In this document: one piece after another, positions 8,625 to 16,716 of the stretch
How the letters are laid out: every line of letters begins with the position of its first letter
Position numbering within the stretch: position 1 is the stretch's first letter
Assembly: GCA_900016875.1 (NCBI GenBank)
Contig: FCNR01000023.1
Coordinates: 124,001 to 188,000, forward strand
Length of the DNA: 64,000 nt
Source: Eubacteriaceae bacterium CHKCI004
GTDB lineage: Bacteria > Bacillota > Clostridia > Lachnospirales > Lachnospiraceae
Direction of reading: 5' to 3'
Translations under genes and position numbers: made by a program
Notes under the pieces: generated by a model
What the model saw: the letters and a program-made list of their open reading frames with translations, nothing else
What the model was told of the DNA's origin: nothing
Database searches by the model: none

Positions 8625-9266
8625 TTATTCATGCTTGCCGGTAACAGAAAAAATCGCCCACTCTGCGATATTTGTGGCGTGATCGCCGATTCTCTCCAGA
8701 TATTTGGCAACCATCAGAAGATCTGCTGCCTGATTGGCACATTCAGATTTATTTCTCATGATATCGATTAACTCGCCCTTTACCTCATCGAACAAATTGT
8801 CAATGACGTCATCTTTGGCAATAACCGCTTCCGCCTTGTCATAGTCTCTCTCCACATAGGCTTCCACACCCTGAATGAGCATGACCATCGTCTCCTTAGC
8901 CATACGCTCAATGTGGGTCAGCTGCTCGATATGCGGCAGGTCGGATAATACGATAGCTAACTCGGAAATATCCGTGGCATGGTCTCCGATTCTCTCCATA
9001 TCGGTGATCATCTTAAGCGCCGCGGAGATCACACGCAGGTCCCTTGCCACCGGCTGCTGCTGCAGAAGAAGACGAAGACAGAGATTCTCGATGGTCTTCT
9101 CCTTTGCATCCACTTCCTCATCAAACTCCATGGCCTGTTTTGCCTTCTCCACATCCTGTTTGATCAGAGCTTCGATGGCCATACCGATGGCCTGCTCCAC
9201 CAGAGTGCCCATATTGATAATTTCTTTATTCAGCAATTCCAGCTGTTCGTCAAAATGAAGTCTCAT
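8625..9266 (-). CDS. phoU: PhoU phosphate signalling protein
   Basis: Cytoplasmic helical protein, 213 aa, that links the Pst transporter to the PhoR kinase and represses the regulon when phosphate is ample. Both three-helix repeats are visible with their metal-binding signatures, MERIGDHATDISE and LERIGDHATNIAEW. The start at 9266 (MRLHFDEQ) is chosen because family members begin here; its GGAAGG overlaps the last codons of pstB, 4 nt away. Order pstSCAB-phoU is the classical one. Confidence 0.93.
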   Translation of the reverse strand: MRLHFDEQLELLNKEIINMGTLVEQAIGMAIEALIKQDVEKAKQAMEFDEEVDAKEKTIENLCLRLLLQQQPVARDLRVISAALKMITDMERIGDHATDISELAIVLSDLPHIEQLTHIERMAKETMVMLIQGVEAYVERDYDKAEAVIAKDDVIDNLFDEVKGELIDIMRNKSECANQAADLLMVAKYLERIGDHATNIAEWAIFSVTGKHE

Positions 9267-9270
9267 AACA

Positions 9271-10026
9271 TCAACCAAACCTTCCTGTAATATAATCTTC
9301 TGTTCTCTTGTCCTTTGGCATGGAGAACAGTTCTTCTGTCTTTCCAGTCTCGATAATCTCTCCCAGAAGGAAGAAGACGGTCTTATCGGAAACACGGGTT
9401 GCCTGCTGCATATTATGAGTCACCATGACGATGGTGTAATCCTTTTTCAGTTCCGTAGCCAGTTCCTCGATCTTGATGGTGGAAATCGGGTCCAGAGCGG
9501 AAGTCGGCTCATCCATCAGGAGAACCTCCGGCTGTACGGCCAGAGCACGGGCGATACAGAGTCTCTGCTGCTGTCCACCGGATAATCCCAACGCGCTTTT
9601 TCTCAGTCTGTCTTTTAACTCATCCCAGATGGCCGCCTTGCGCAGAGAATCCTCCACAATATCATCCAGTTTTGCCTTGGAATGGATACCGTGGGTTCTC
9701 GGACCGTATGCAATGTTGTCATATACACTCATCGGGAACGGATTCGGTTTCTGGAATACCATACCGACTCTTTTTCTTAAGAGATTTACATCCATATCTC
9801 TGTAAATATCTGTATCGTCAAGGGTAACTTTACCCGTGATCTTACAACCTTCTACAAGGTCGTTCATTCTGTTTAATGATTTTAATAATGTAGATTTTCC
9901 GCATCCGGAAGGTCCGATGAAAGCCGTGATTTCATTGGAATAGATATCTAAAGACATATCTTTTAATGCATGAAACTGGCCATAGTACAAATCAAGACCT
10001 TCGATTGCCATTTTTGCTGTACTCAA
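9271..10026 (-). CDS. pstB: Phosphate ABC transporter ATPase PstB
   Basis: ATPase of the high-affinity phosphate importer, 251 aa. Walker [10 protein letters not shown], signature LSGGQQQR, Walker [13 protein letters not shown], switch MVTHNMQQA and the PstB-typical [12 protein letters not shown]-terminus. The start codon is TTG at 10026, supported by GGAAGGAG 7 nt upstream; the next in-frame ATG (residue 6) has no site. Followed by phoU after 4 nt. Confidence 0.95.
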   Translation of the reverse strand: MSTAKMAIEGLDLYYGQFHALKDMSLDIYSNEITAFIGPSGCGKSTLLKSLNRMNDLVEGCKITGKVTLDDTDIYRDMDVNLLRKRVGMVFQKPNPFPMSVYDNIAYGPRTHGIHSKAKLDDIVEDSLRKAAIWDELKDRLRKSALGLSGGQQQRLCIARALAVQPEVLLMDEPTSALDPISTIKIEELATELKKDYTIVMVTHNMQQATRVSDKTVFFLLGEIIETGKTEELFSMPKDKRTEDYITGRFG

Positions 10027-10053
10027 AGCTATACTCCTTCCACAATTCTTACG

Positions 10054-10974
10054 TTATGATTTCTGGATTTTCTTAGCCAGGAACGATGATAACGCATTTA
10101 TCACAATAACCAGTACCAGTAATACAACAGCCGTGGCGTAAGCCTGATCCACATGAAGTCCCTCACTGGCCAACACGTACATATGTACCGCCAGTGTTCT
10201 TCCTGAGGAGAACAGACTCTTTGGGATCGCTGCTACCGTACCCGCTGTATACATGAGGGCGGCCGTCTCACCGACAATACGTCCGATGGAAAGAATAACG
10301 CCCGAAAGAATGCCCGGCACAGCCGAAGGCAGAATAATCTTAAAGATCGTACGGAGCTTTCCTGCTCCAAGACCGAAGCTTCCCTCTCTGAAGGAATCCG
10401 GAACCGCCATGAGCGCTTCCTCTGTTGTTCTTAAGATGACCGGCAGGACCATGATTGCCAGGGTGCAGGCGCCGGCCAGAATGGAGAATCTCCAGTGCAG
10501 TGCCGTTACAAAAAACAGCATACCGAACAGGCCGTACACGATGGACGGAATACCTGTCAGCGTCTCGGCAGTCACACGGACTACCTTTACCAGTTTATTA
10601 CCCTTCTTCGCATACTCCACCAGATAGATGGCAGAACCGATTCCGAACGGAATGGCGAAGATCAGGGAAATCACAGCCATGATGACCGTATTAATCATAG
10701 CGGGCACCACGGATACATTTTCTGAGTTATACTCCCAGGAGAATAAGTCCGCGTTAAGATACGGAATACCATTAATCAATATATATACCAGAAGGAATAA
10801 CAGCGCGGCAATGGTCAGCGCCGCCGCCAGCAGGACCAGAATCATCACGATCAGAGATCCCGGTGTTCTTCTGTAGGAAAGAAGACGATCCTTTAGGGAC
10901 TGACGGTTCATGGCGTCAATATTCTCCGGAATAACTTCCTGTACATTTTCTTCAATATTATCTAAAACAGCCAT
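10054..10974 (-). CDS. pstA: Phosphate ABC transporter permease PstA
   Basis: Membrane permease, 306 aa, about six helices, with a ~45-residue cytoplasmic N-terminal extension before the first helix. Family features include SAIYLVEYAKKG, TLTGIPSIVYGLFGM and the EAA loop SFGLGAGKLRTIFKI. It starts 3 nt after the pstC stop, with AGAAAGGA inside the pstC end, so the two are translated together as the PstCA heterodimer. Confidence 0.94.
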   Translation of the reverse strand: MAVLDNIEENVQEVIPENIDAMNRQSLKDRLLSYRRTPGSLIVMILVLLAAALTIAALLFLLVYILINGIPYLNADLFSWEYNSENVSVVPAMINTVIMAVISLIFAIPFGIGSAIYLVEYAKKGNKLVKVVRVTAETLTGIPSIVYGLFGMLFFVTALHWRFSILAGACTLAIMVLPVILRTTEEALMAVPDSFREGSFGLGAGKLRTIFKIILPSAVPGILSGVILSIGRIVGETAALMYTAGTVAAIPKSLFSSGRTLAVHMYVLASEGLHVDQAYATAVVLLVLVIVINALSSFLAKKIQKS

Positions 10975-10977
10975 GTC

Positions 10978-11829
10978 CTAATTCCTTTCTCCACGCATCT
11001 TCACAATGGAAAATGCCAGGTTGATGATCAGAATAAATACGAAAAGCACCACGCCTGTCGCAATCAGCGCTTCTCTGTGGAGACCTTCTGCATATCCCAT
11101 CTCAATTACGATATTTGCCGTCATGGTACGAACGCCTTCTAAAATACTTCCCGGCATTCTCGCCTGGTTTCCAGCTACCATAATAACCGCCATGGTCTCG
11201 CCGATGGCACGTCCTACGCCTAAGATGATACCTGCCAGGATACCGGATTTGGCTGCAGGCAGAACCGCGCAGAATACGCTTCTCTCATGGGTGGCCCCCA
11301 GCGCCAGGGAGCCTTCATAATAGCTTTCCGGCACGGCACGAATGGATGCCTCGGACTGACTGATGATGGTCGGGAGAATCATCATACCCAGAAGGATGGA
11401 TGCAGCAAGGATACTGTTTCCACCTCCGAAATTACTTCTGATAAACGGTACGATCACGACCATACCGAAGAAACCATAGACAACAGACGGGATACCTGCC
11501 AGCAGTTCCACACCTGGTTTCACTACTTTATAAATGCCGGCCGGACAATATCTAGCCAGAAAAACTGCTGTGAGAAGTCCGATCGGCACACCAATCACAA
11601 TTGCTCCTGCCGTTACATAAATACTGCCGATAATCATCGGGAAAATGCCGTAAATATCATTTCCCGGTCTCCATTCTCTACCTAAAAGGAAATCGGCAAA
11701 GCCGATTTCCTTCATAGCCGGAACACCATTTGCAAATAAGAATACACAAATCAATGCGACAGCAAGGATAGAGACACAGGCAGCGACAAGGAAGACAACT
11801 TCCATTATTTTCTCTTTATACTTTGCCAT
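10978..11829 (-). CDS. pstC: Phosphate ABC transporter permease PstC
   Basis: Membrane permease, 283 aa, partner of PstA. It shows GIPSVVYGFFGM, the EAA loop SLALGATHERSVFC, GVGRAIGETMAVIMVAGN and about six helices. AAAGGAG precedes the ATG by 10 nt. It follows the binding protein gene by 21 nt. Confidence 0.94.
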   Translation of the reverse strand: MAKYKEKIMEVVFLVAACVSILAVALICVFLFANGVPAMKEIGFADFLLGREWRPGNDIYGIFPMIIGSIYVTAGAIVIGVPIGLLTAVFLARYCPAGIYKVVKPGVELLAGIPSVVYGFFGMVVIVPFIRSNFGGGNSILAASILLGMMILPTIISQSEASIRAVPESYYEGSLALGATHERSVFCAVLPAAKSGILAGIILGVGRAIGETMAVIMVAGNQARMPGSILEGVRTMTANIVIEMGYAEGLHREALIATGVVLFVFILIINLAFSIVKMRGERN

Positions 11830-11850
11830 GTGTCAAAAGCTCCTTTTATC

Positions 11851-12816
11851 TTACTGTGCTGCTGTAGTTGCCTCAGCTGCTGTGTCAGTGGAAACATCTG
11901 CCCAGTCTGTAGTCTCGCCTGTGAAGATACTCTTAACCTGATCGCTGGTCAGATCGCTGACTGCGTTGTCATTGTTTACGATAACTGCGATACCATCCTG
12001 TGCGATAGTAGTAGGAACTACGCCCTGAGCCAGCTCGTCCTCTTTTACTTCTCTGGAAGCCATACCGATATCGTAGCTGCCCTCTACAGTAGAGGAAACA
12101 CCTGTAGTACTGTCTGTGGTCTGAAGTTCAACTGTCACGTTCGGGTTAGCCTCGCCGTAAGCTTCGATGATTGCTTCCATAACCGGAGATACAGAAGAAG
12201 AACCGCCGATAACGATGTTACCCTCTGCTGCTGCGTCTGCTGCGTAAGCCGGAGCCTCGCCTACCGGGATGTAACCCTGCTCTTCTACAACTGCCTGTCC
12301 CTCAGCGCTCATGATGTAGTTTGTGAAGTCTGTGATGGCCGGGTTGGTGTTGCCTTCTTTTACCACAATGTTGAAAGGTCTTACTACTTTATAAGAACCG
12401 TTCTCTACGTTCTCAACAGATGCTGCGGCGCCGTCAATGTTGACTGCCTTTACAGAATCATCTAAAGAACCAAGGGAAATGTATCCGATAGCGTTCGGGT
12501 CGTTTGCAACGGAGGACATCATAACGGCTGTGCTGTTTGTGATGCTGGCGTCCACTGTGGTCATATCCACTTTCTCGCCGCTCTCGTCTTCCTGCTCGAT
12601 ACCGAACAGCTCGATGAAAGCTCCTCTTGTACCTGAACCATCCTCTCTGGATAATACGGTGATAGCTCCGCTTGCTCCGCCTGCGCTCTCATTAGCTGCT
12701 GCTTCTGTAGCGCCGCCTTCTGCGCCTCCATTCTCTGTTGTTGTGTTACCGCCGCAGCCTGCTAAACATGCTGCAGATAATGCTACTACCAATGCTGTAC
12801 CTAAAAACTTTCTCAT
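11851..12816 (-). CDS. pstS: Phosphate ABC transporter binding lipoprotein PstS
   Basis: Extracellular phosphate-binding lipoprotein, 321 aa, with lipobox CLAGC near residue 20. The body contains the phosphate-binding loops SREDGSGTRGAF and IGGSSSVSP ... DIGMASREV. The two lobes are in the order typical of Firmicute PstS proteins of the PBP-like type. First gene of the pst operon. An Ala/Gly/Glu-rich linker follows the lipid anchor and the protein ends in a Thr/Ala-rich tail. Confidence 0.93.
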   Translation of the reverse strand: MRKFLGTALVVALSAACLAGCGGNTTTENGGAEGGATEAAANESAGGASGAITVLSREDGSGTRGAFIELFGIEQEDESGEKVDMTTVDASITNSTAVMMSSVANDPNAIGYISLGSLDDSVKAVNIDGAAASVENVENGSYKVVRPFNIVVKEGNTNPAITDFTNYIMSAEGQAVVEEQGYIPVGEAPAYAADAAAEGNIVIGGSSSVSPVMEAIIEAYGEANPNVTVELQTTDSTTGVSSTVEGSYDIGMASREVKEDELAQGVVPTTIAQDGIAVIVNNDNAVSDLTSDQVKSIFTGETTDWADVSTDTAAEATTAAQ

Positions 12817-12893
12817 AATGAAATTTCCTTTCTTCTCTTTACTGAATTTTTTGAATTTTGTTTCTCAAAGCCTTACCTTTGCTTCCCCCATAG

Positions 12894-12935
12894 ATTATTA
12901 CCCTTTTGTAAAGTCCAAAACCCGAGTTATGTAAA
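12894..12935 (-). promoter_or_regulatory. Candidate pst promoter with Pho-box-like repeats
   Basis: On the minus strand TTTACA occurs twice, 23 bp start to start (12930-12935 and 12907-12912), just upstream of TAATAAT (12894-12900). PhoP of Bacillus binds TTAACA-like direct repeats with about 11-bp periodicity; this spacing is about two periods. Suggestive only. Confidence 0.4.
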
Positions 12936-13056
12936 ATCTGTGAAAAGTTTTTGTATATTATTTTACATTTCCTACACTTTTGTTTTTCTACAAGAACAAT
13001 GTGCAAAAATAAAAGGAACCCGCCGCCCATTCCCCAGGGAATGCCACGTCGGATTC

Positions 13057-13686
13057 TCATAATTTTTCAATCTGCTTTCTCAACTTTAAAAATCGCTTAT
13101 CAATCTCCGCAATATCAATAGAACATGCTTTGAGCTCTCTTCTGAGCTTCTCTGTTTCTTTCCTTTCATTTTTATAACAAAGCTGATGATCCAGAATCGC
13201 CCAATAATTCATAGCCACCGAGCGCACCTGAATCTCCACCCGCACTGTTTCTTCATTATGAAGCGCTTCTACGATCACATGAATACTGCGGTATCCACTG
13301 GCTTTGGGATGAGAAATATAATTCTTTACTTTGATCACCTTCAGCCCCGGCAGTTTCCGGATCGCTTTTGCCATCCGGTATACATCATCCTGAAACGGAC
13401 ACACTACCCGGATACCAGCCATATCATTTAATGTCCTCAGTGCACAGTCCAGAGAAATCTCCCGGTTTTTTCTCCGCAGTTTATTGGCGATGCTCTCCGG
13501 CGACTTTATACGCCAGGTAACATTATCCATGACCTGCCGCCCGCATTCCGCGGAAATCCGGCGGCTGACTTCATTTATCTCCGGAATAATATCCCATATG
13601 ACCTCCGAATAAATATTCTTAAGTCCGCTTTCCTCCAGTTCCTGCTCTATCTGCTTTTTCTTTTGTTCAAAAGAGTCTTCCTTCAC
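13057..13686 (-). CDS. Small alarmone synthetase (RelA/SpoT-domain GTP pyrophosphokinase)
   Basis: Cytoplasmic (p)ppGpp synthetase, 209 aa from the preferred GTG at 13686. Diagnostic motifs: RIKSPESIANKLRRK (ATP binding), DMAGIRVVCPF, the G-loop tyrosine segment SHPKASGYRSIH, and VEIQVRSVAMNYWA ending in DHQLCYK. No HD hydrolase, TGS or ACT domain is present, so it is a stand-alone synthetase (YjbM/YwaC class). The frame is open to a GTG at 13827, which would add 47 residues, but GGAGG upstream of 13686 (spacing 11) and family length favour the shorter form. Confidence 0.85.
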   Translation of the reverse strand: MKEDSFEQKKKQIEQELEESGLKNIYSEVIWDIIPEINEVSRRISAECGRQVMDNVTWRIKSPESIANKLRRKNREISLDCALRTLNDMAGIRVVCPFQDDVYRMAKAIRKLPGLKVIKVKNYISHPKASGYRSIHVIVEALHNEETVRVEIQVRSVAMNYWAILDHQLCYKNERKETEKLRRELKACSIDIAEIDKRFLKLRKQIEKL

Positions 13687-14044
13687 TAAATTACATTCCT
13701 CCTTCATTTTTCCTGTTTTTCTTTTTCTCATAAGTATATTTCCGGCAGTCACAAGAGCCTCCGTCCGTTTTTGTACATTTTCTACGAACACATCCTGTTT
13801 CTTTTTGTTTTCTTCATAAAAAACCACTTAAATCTCTGCCAGATGGCAATAGTATAGCTGTAGTATGTAAATTTTGTTCAATATTTATGAAATTTTTCTG
13901 TAAATATTATGAGAAAAAAGTGATGTTTTTTCAGACAAAAAAGCGCTTCATAAATACCATTCTTTCTTATATAATTAGGATAACGTTATCATGAGAATCG
14001 TACTCTGAAAACGCCCGAATTATATTTTGAAAGGACTGACTTTT
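13687..14044. other. Divergent intergenic region
   Basis: Holds the possible N-terminal extension of the alarmone synthetase (to 13827), then AT-rich DNA with the plus-strand promoter at 13947-13975 and the GATAACGTTATC palindrome. No other gene seen. Confidence 0.5.
13947..13990 (+). promoter_or_regulatory. Promoter and palindromic operator for the HD-domain gene
   Basis: TTCATA (13947-13952), 17-bp spacer, TATAAT (13970-13975). A perfect 12-bp palindrome GATAACGTTATC (13979-13990) lies at the expected transcription start, a position where a bound protein would repress. Confidence 0.6.
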
Positions 14045-14728
14045 ATGGATAAGAATCAACAAAATACCATCGCTCCGGAATCGACCGCCCGCACAGCCGG
14101 GGAAGCAGACGCCCATGCTGCCGCCCTGGAACGGCAAGACCGACTGCGCCGCCAGATGGCGTTCTGCCTGGAAATTGATAAGGAGAAATTTATCGGACGC
14201 CAGACATATCTGTCTGACGGAGAACGAAAGGAAAATGATGCGGAGCATGCCTGGCATATGGCTATCATGACGCTTCTTCTGAGTGAGTATGCCAACGAAG
14301 AGATTGACGTTTTAAAAACCATGGGTATGCTGCTGATTCACGATTTGGTGGAGATTGACGCCGGGGATACGTATGCTTACGATGAGGAAGGCAAGAAGAC
14401 CCAGCACGCCCGGGAAACAGCCGCCGCAGACCGGCTGTTCGGCATGCTGCCGGAGGATCAGGACAGCCGCCTGCGCTCCTGGTGGGAAGAATTTGAGTCC
14501 GGCGATACACCGGAGTCCCGGTTTGCCCGGGCCATGGATCACATCCAGCCGCTGATGCTCAACGCCGCCACCCACGGAAAAAGCTGGGAGGAGCACGGAG
14601 TGCATCTCTCGCAGATTCTGAACCGCAATAAAGAGACCTCCAAAGGCTCCTCCCAGCTTTGGGATTATGCTTATGAAAATTTTATTCTGCCGAATCTGGC
14701 AGCCGGAAAAATCACACCGGACGAGTAA
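14045..14728 (+). CDS. HD-domain hydrolase (YfbR-like 5'-nucleotidase family)
   Basis: Probable metal-dependent phosphohydrolase, 227 aa, of the HD family that includes YfbR deoxynucleoside-5'-monophosphatase. Metal ligands are in DAEHAWHMA (His) and LLIHDLVEIDAGD (His-Asp, then Asp). Residues 1-40 form a polar, Ala-rich extension before the HD core. ATG at 14045 has GAAAGGA 9 nt upstream; an in-frame TTG at 14027 is less likely. Monocistronic behind its own promoter. Confidence 0.82.
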   Translation: MDKNQQNTIAPESTARTAGEADAHAAALERQDRLRRQMAFCLEIDKEKFIGRQTYLSDGERKENDAEHAWHMAIMTLLLSEYANEEIDVLKTMGMLLIHDLVEIDAGDTYAYDEEGKKTQHARETAAADRLFGMLPEDQDSRLRSWWEEFESGDTPESRFARAMDHIQPLMLNAATHGKSWEEHGVHLSQILNRNKETSKGSSQLWDYAYENFILPNLAAGKITPDE

Positions 14729-14817
14729 CCGCGACATGGCCGGCGTCGGCGAAGCTGGGCGGCTGCCTCTTCCGCCGGGCAGTATAATCGCCGGCACTGC
14801 TTCGTCTATCCAGGCGA

Positions 14818-15354
14818 TTAATTATCCACCGGCAGTACCTGACAGCACGCCATAGTCGTCAGCGCAGCCTGATGATTCTCCGGCGTCGTGCCCGCGCAGC
14901 AGGAGGCGTCCACATAAACCGGCACCTCCGGCAGAGCGGCTTTTAACAGCAGCGCATTGGATACCACGCAGATATCTGTGCAAAGGCCGATACATTCAAT
15001 GCTCTCCAGCGGCTGTTCGCTGTGCATTTTTCTTACTGCTTCCATCAGCTCCATGGAACCGAAGGCTGGCTTTTCATAAACCGGCCACTCGTGTTCCTGC
15101 CGCAGCTGTTCCAGGCAGCCTGCCAGCTGCCATCCCTCGCTGCCGCGGATACAGTGCTCTACCGGAAGCAGTCCGCCCTCCTGCGTGGAGAGATAATCCT
15201 CTTCGTGGGTATCCTTGGTAAAAATCACCGTTCCCGGCCAGTTTTTCACCTTTTCTTCCACAGCCGGCAGAATCGCCTGCGCTTCAGCGGTTCCCAGCGC
15301 GCCGTCCACAAAATCCTTCTGCATGTCAATGACAATCAATACATTTCCTTTCAT
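14818..15354 (-). CDS. Cysteine hydrolase (isochorismatase/nicotinamidase family)
   Basis: Amidohydrolase, 178 aa, with the family catalytic triad: Asp in IDMQKDFVDGAL, Lys in YEKPAFGS and Cys in GLCTDICVVSN. The layout and the acidic/His segment FTKDTHEEDYLST, a likely metal site, fit nicotinamidase (PncA) in NAD salvage better than isochorismatase, but substrate is inferred. ATG preceded by AAAGGAGG. Monocistronic as far as seen. Confidence 0.82.
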   Translation of the reverse strand: MKGNVLIVIDMQKDFVDGALGTAEAQAILPAVEEKVKNWPGTVIFTKDTHEEDYLSTQEGGLLPVEHCIRGSEGWQLAGCLEQLRQEHEWPVYEKPAFGSMELMEAVRKMHSEQPLESIECIGLCTDICVVSNALLLKAALPEVPVYVDASCCAGTTPENHQAALTTMACCQVLPVDN

Positions 15355-15474
15355 GATAACCTCCTTTACTCATAAAATGTCTCTCTCACCCTGAGGGATA
15401 ATTTTTCCGACAAAAAAGTCTCGTCAGAATTTCTTCAGAAATCCTTCACGGAATTTTGATTTAGAATTCACAGG

Positions 15475-15503
15475 TTGTTCATACACTCCCTGTATAGTAT
15501 AAA
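15475..15503 (+). promoter_or_regulatory. Promoter of candidate small RNA 2
   Basis: TTGTTC (15475-15480), 17-bp spacer, TATAAA (15498-15503). It points at the hairpin-loop-terminator unit starting about 15507. No reading frame follows. Confidence 0.5.
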
Positions 15504-15506
15504 TCA

Positions 15507-15610
15507 CAAAACGAACAACGTTTTGGACTCATAAATTTTTTCATACTTTTCTCTCTTTTGTTGTGGAACCGCTGTCCCGGATATAGTATCCCGGACAGCG
15601 GTTCTTTTTT
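15507..15610 (+). ncRNA. Candidate small RNA 2, paralogue of 2595-2690
   Basis: About 100 nt: 5' hairpin CAAAACG-AACAA-CGTTTTG (15507-15525), the conserved unpaired 29-nt stretch (15529-15557; 28/29 identical to small RNA 1), and a strong terminator (15566-15610). The two RNAs share only the central stretch and the architecture; both hairpins differ in sequence yet keep pairing. It lies alone in a 415-bp gap between two minus-strand genes. Confidence 0.6.
15566..15610 (+). terminator. Intrinsic terminator of small RNA 2
   Basis: Twelve-bp stem GAACCGCTGTCC / GGACAGCGGTTC, one C.C mismatch, then a 5-bp inner stem with a TAG loop, followed by TTTTTT. Confidence 0.9.
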
Positions 15611-15778
15611 ATATTATAGGAAATTCCGCTGGAATTCCTATAATATAAAAGCCCTCCGGGCGGGATGCGCACTCGCGCGCAAACGAACTTTGTCGCTAAA
15701 GCGACCGCGCTCGGCGCGAGAGTTCTGCCGAGCAGAACTCTTTGTTCTTCTGCGCCGGACTTTCGCTGTCTACGAAAG
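15610..15778. repeat. Dispersed repeat: chain of small stem-loops
   Basis: Consecutive short inverted repeats: a 17-bp palindrome with one bulge (15610-15647), GCCC-TCC-GGGC (15651-15661), GCGC-ACTC-GCGC (15667-15678), GTCGCT-AA-AGCGAC (15692-15705), CTCG-GCG-CGAG, GAGTTCTGC-CGA-GCAGAACTC (15720-15740) and CTTTCG...CGAAAG (15760-15778). The first palindrome recurs inverted at 1619-1653. The last stem contains the stop codon of the nucleoside hydrolase gene, so the repeat reaches into that gene's 3' end. Confidence 0.75.
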
Positions 15779-16705
15779 ACTCCTGAGCTTCGCCAGCAAT
15801 ACCCACTGAAACTCCGGCAGATTCACCTGATCAAGAAGATAAACTTTCTGCTCCTGCCCGTCCGCTGTACATATCGTCCGTCCGCGTTCTTCGCCCCAGG
15901 AACAGTCCACGCTCACCGACACATTTCTTCCGGAGAACAGTTCCGGATTAGTGAGATAGAGGATGGTCACTGCGTCGTGGATGGCGACCATATTTTCTTC
16001 TCCTTCGTGTCTGGTGGTGTCCAGATAGAACGCAAGCATCTGTCCGCAGGCCTGTTCCACCTTGCGGCGGCTGCGGCAGAGTTCTTCAATCTGCCCGTTG
16101 TTCAGGCCGCTTTTCAGCGTCACATCCAGACCGCACATGACGGTGGGCAGGCCGGCAGCAAAGACCATCTGAGCCGCTTCGGGGTCAGCCCAGATATTAA
16201 ATTCCGCTGCCGGCGTCACATTTCCTCCTGAGGAGGAGCCTCCCATCAGCACGATCTTCTCAATGCGCGCCTGCACCTGAGGAAATGTACGAAGGAGCAG
16301 AGCAATATTGGTGAGCGGTCCCGTGGGAACCAGCGTCACCTTCTCCTCTTCCGGCAGCTCCATGATACGGGAATACATATAAAAGATGCCGCTCTCGGAT
16401 GCCGTCTGCTTCGTCGTCGCCGGCAGCTCGCAGTTTCCAAGACCGGTGGCTCCGTGGATATCGCCGGCCGGTTCTACCTCCCGGACCAGCGGGCCGCGCG
16501 CCCCGCGTACCACCGGCACGTCGTCCATACCGAGAAATGACGCCAACTTCAATGCATTTCCTGTCACCCTGTCGCTGGTCTGATTACCCGCCACCGTGGA
16601 TATGCCGAGAATATGCAGCCTGTCCCGGCTGGCCGCCGCCATGGCAAGGGCGACGGCGTCATCGATGCCCGGGTCGCAGTCAATCCAGATGTTTATCTTT
16701 TCCAT
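15770..16705 (-). CDS. Nucleoside hydrolase (inosine/uridine-preferring family)
   Basis: Ribonucleoside hydrolase, 311 aa, splitting nucleosides into base and ribose. The N-terminal calcium/ribose site DCDPGIDDAVA is intact, as are GATGLGNCELP, the LVPTGPLTNIALLL segment and the C-terminal IHDAVTI histidine/aspartate. AAGGAGG precedes the ATG; the gene follows prfC by 11 nt, so the two form an operon. The last residues (LRSLS) are encoded inside a stem-loop repeat, which may have replaced the original C-terminus. Confidence 0.92.
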   Translation of the reverse strand: MEKINIWIDCDPGIDDAVALAMAAASRDRLHILGISTVAGNQTSDRVTGNALKLASFLGMDDVPVVRGARGPLVREVEPAGDIHGATGLGNCELPATTKQTASESGIFYMYSRIMELPEEEKVTLVPTGPLTNIALLLRTFPQVQARIEKIVLMGGSSSGGNVTPAAEFNIWADPEAAQMVFAAGLPTVMCGLDVTLKSGLNNGQIEELCRSRRKVEQACGQMLAFYLDTTRHEGEENMVAIHDAVTILYLTNPELFSGRNVSVSVDCSWGEERGRTICTADGQEQKVYLLDQVNLPEFQWVLLAKLRSLS

Positions 16706-16716
16706 GTCTGCCCTCC

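Noticed and set aside
12839-13060. 73-codon minus-strand frame between pstS and the alarmone synthetase gene
   Set aside because: It lies in the pst promoter region, has no ribosome binding site and composition unlike a protein; treated as noncoding.
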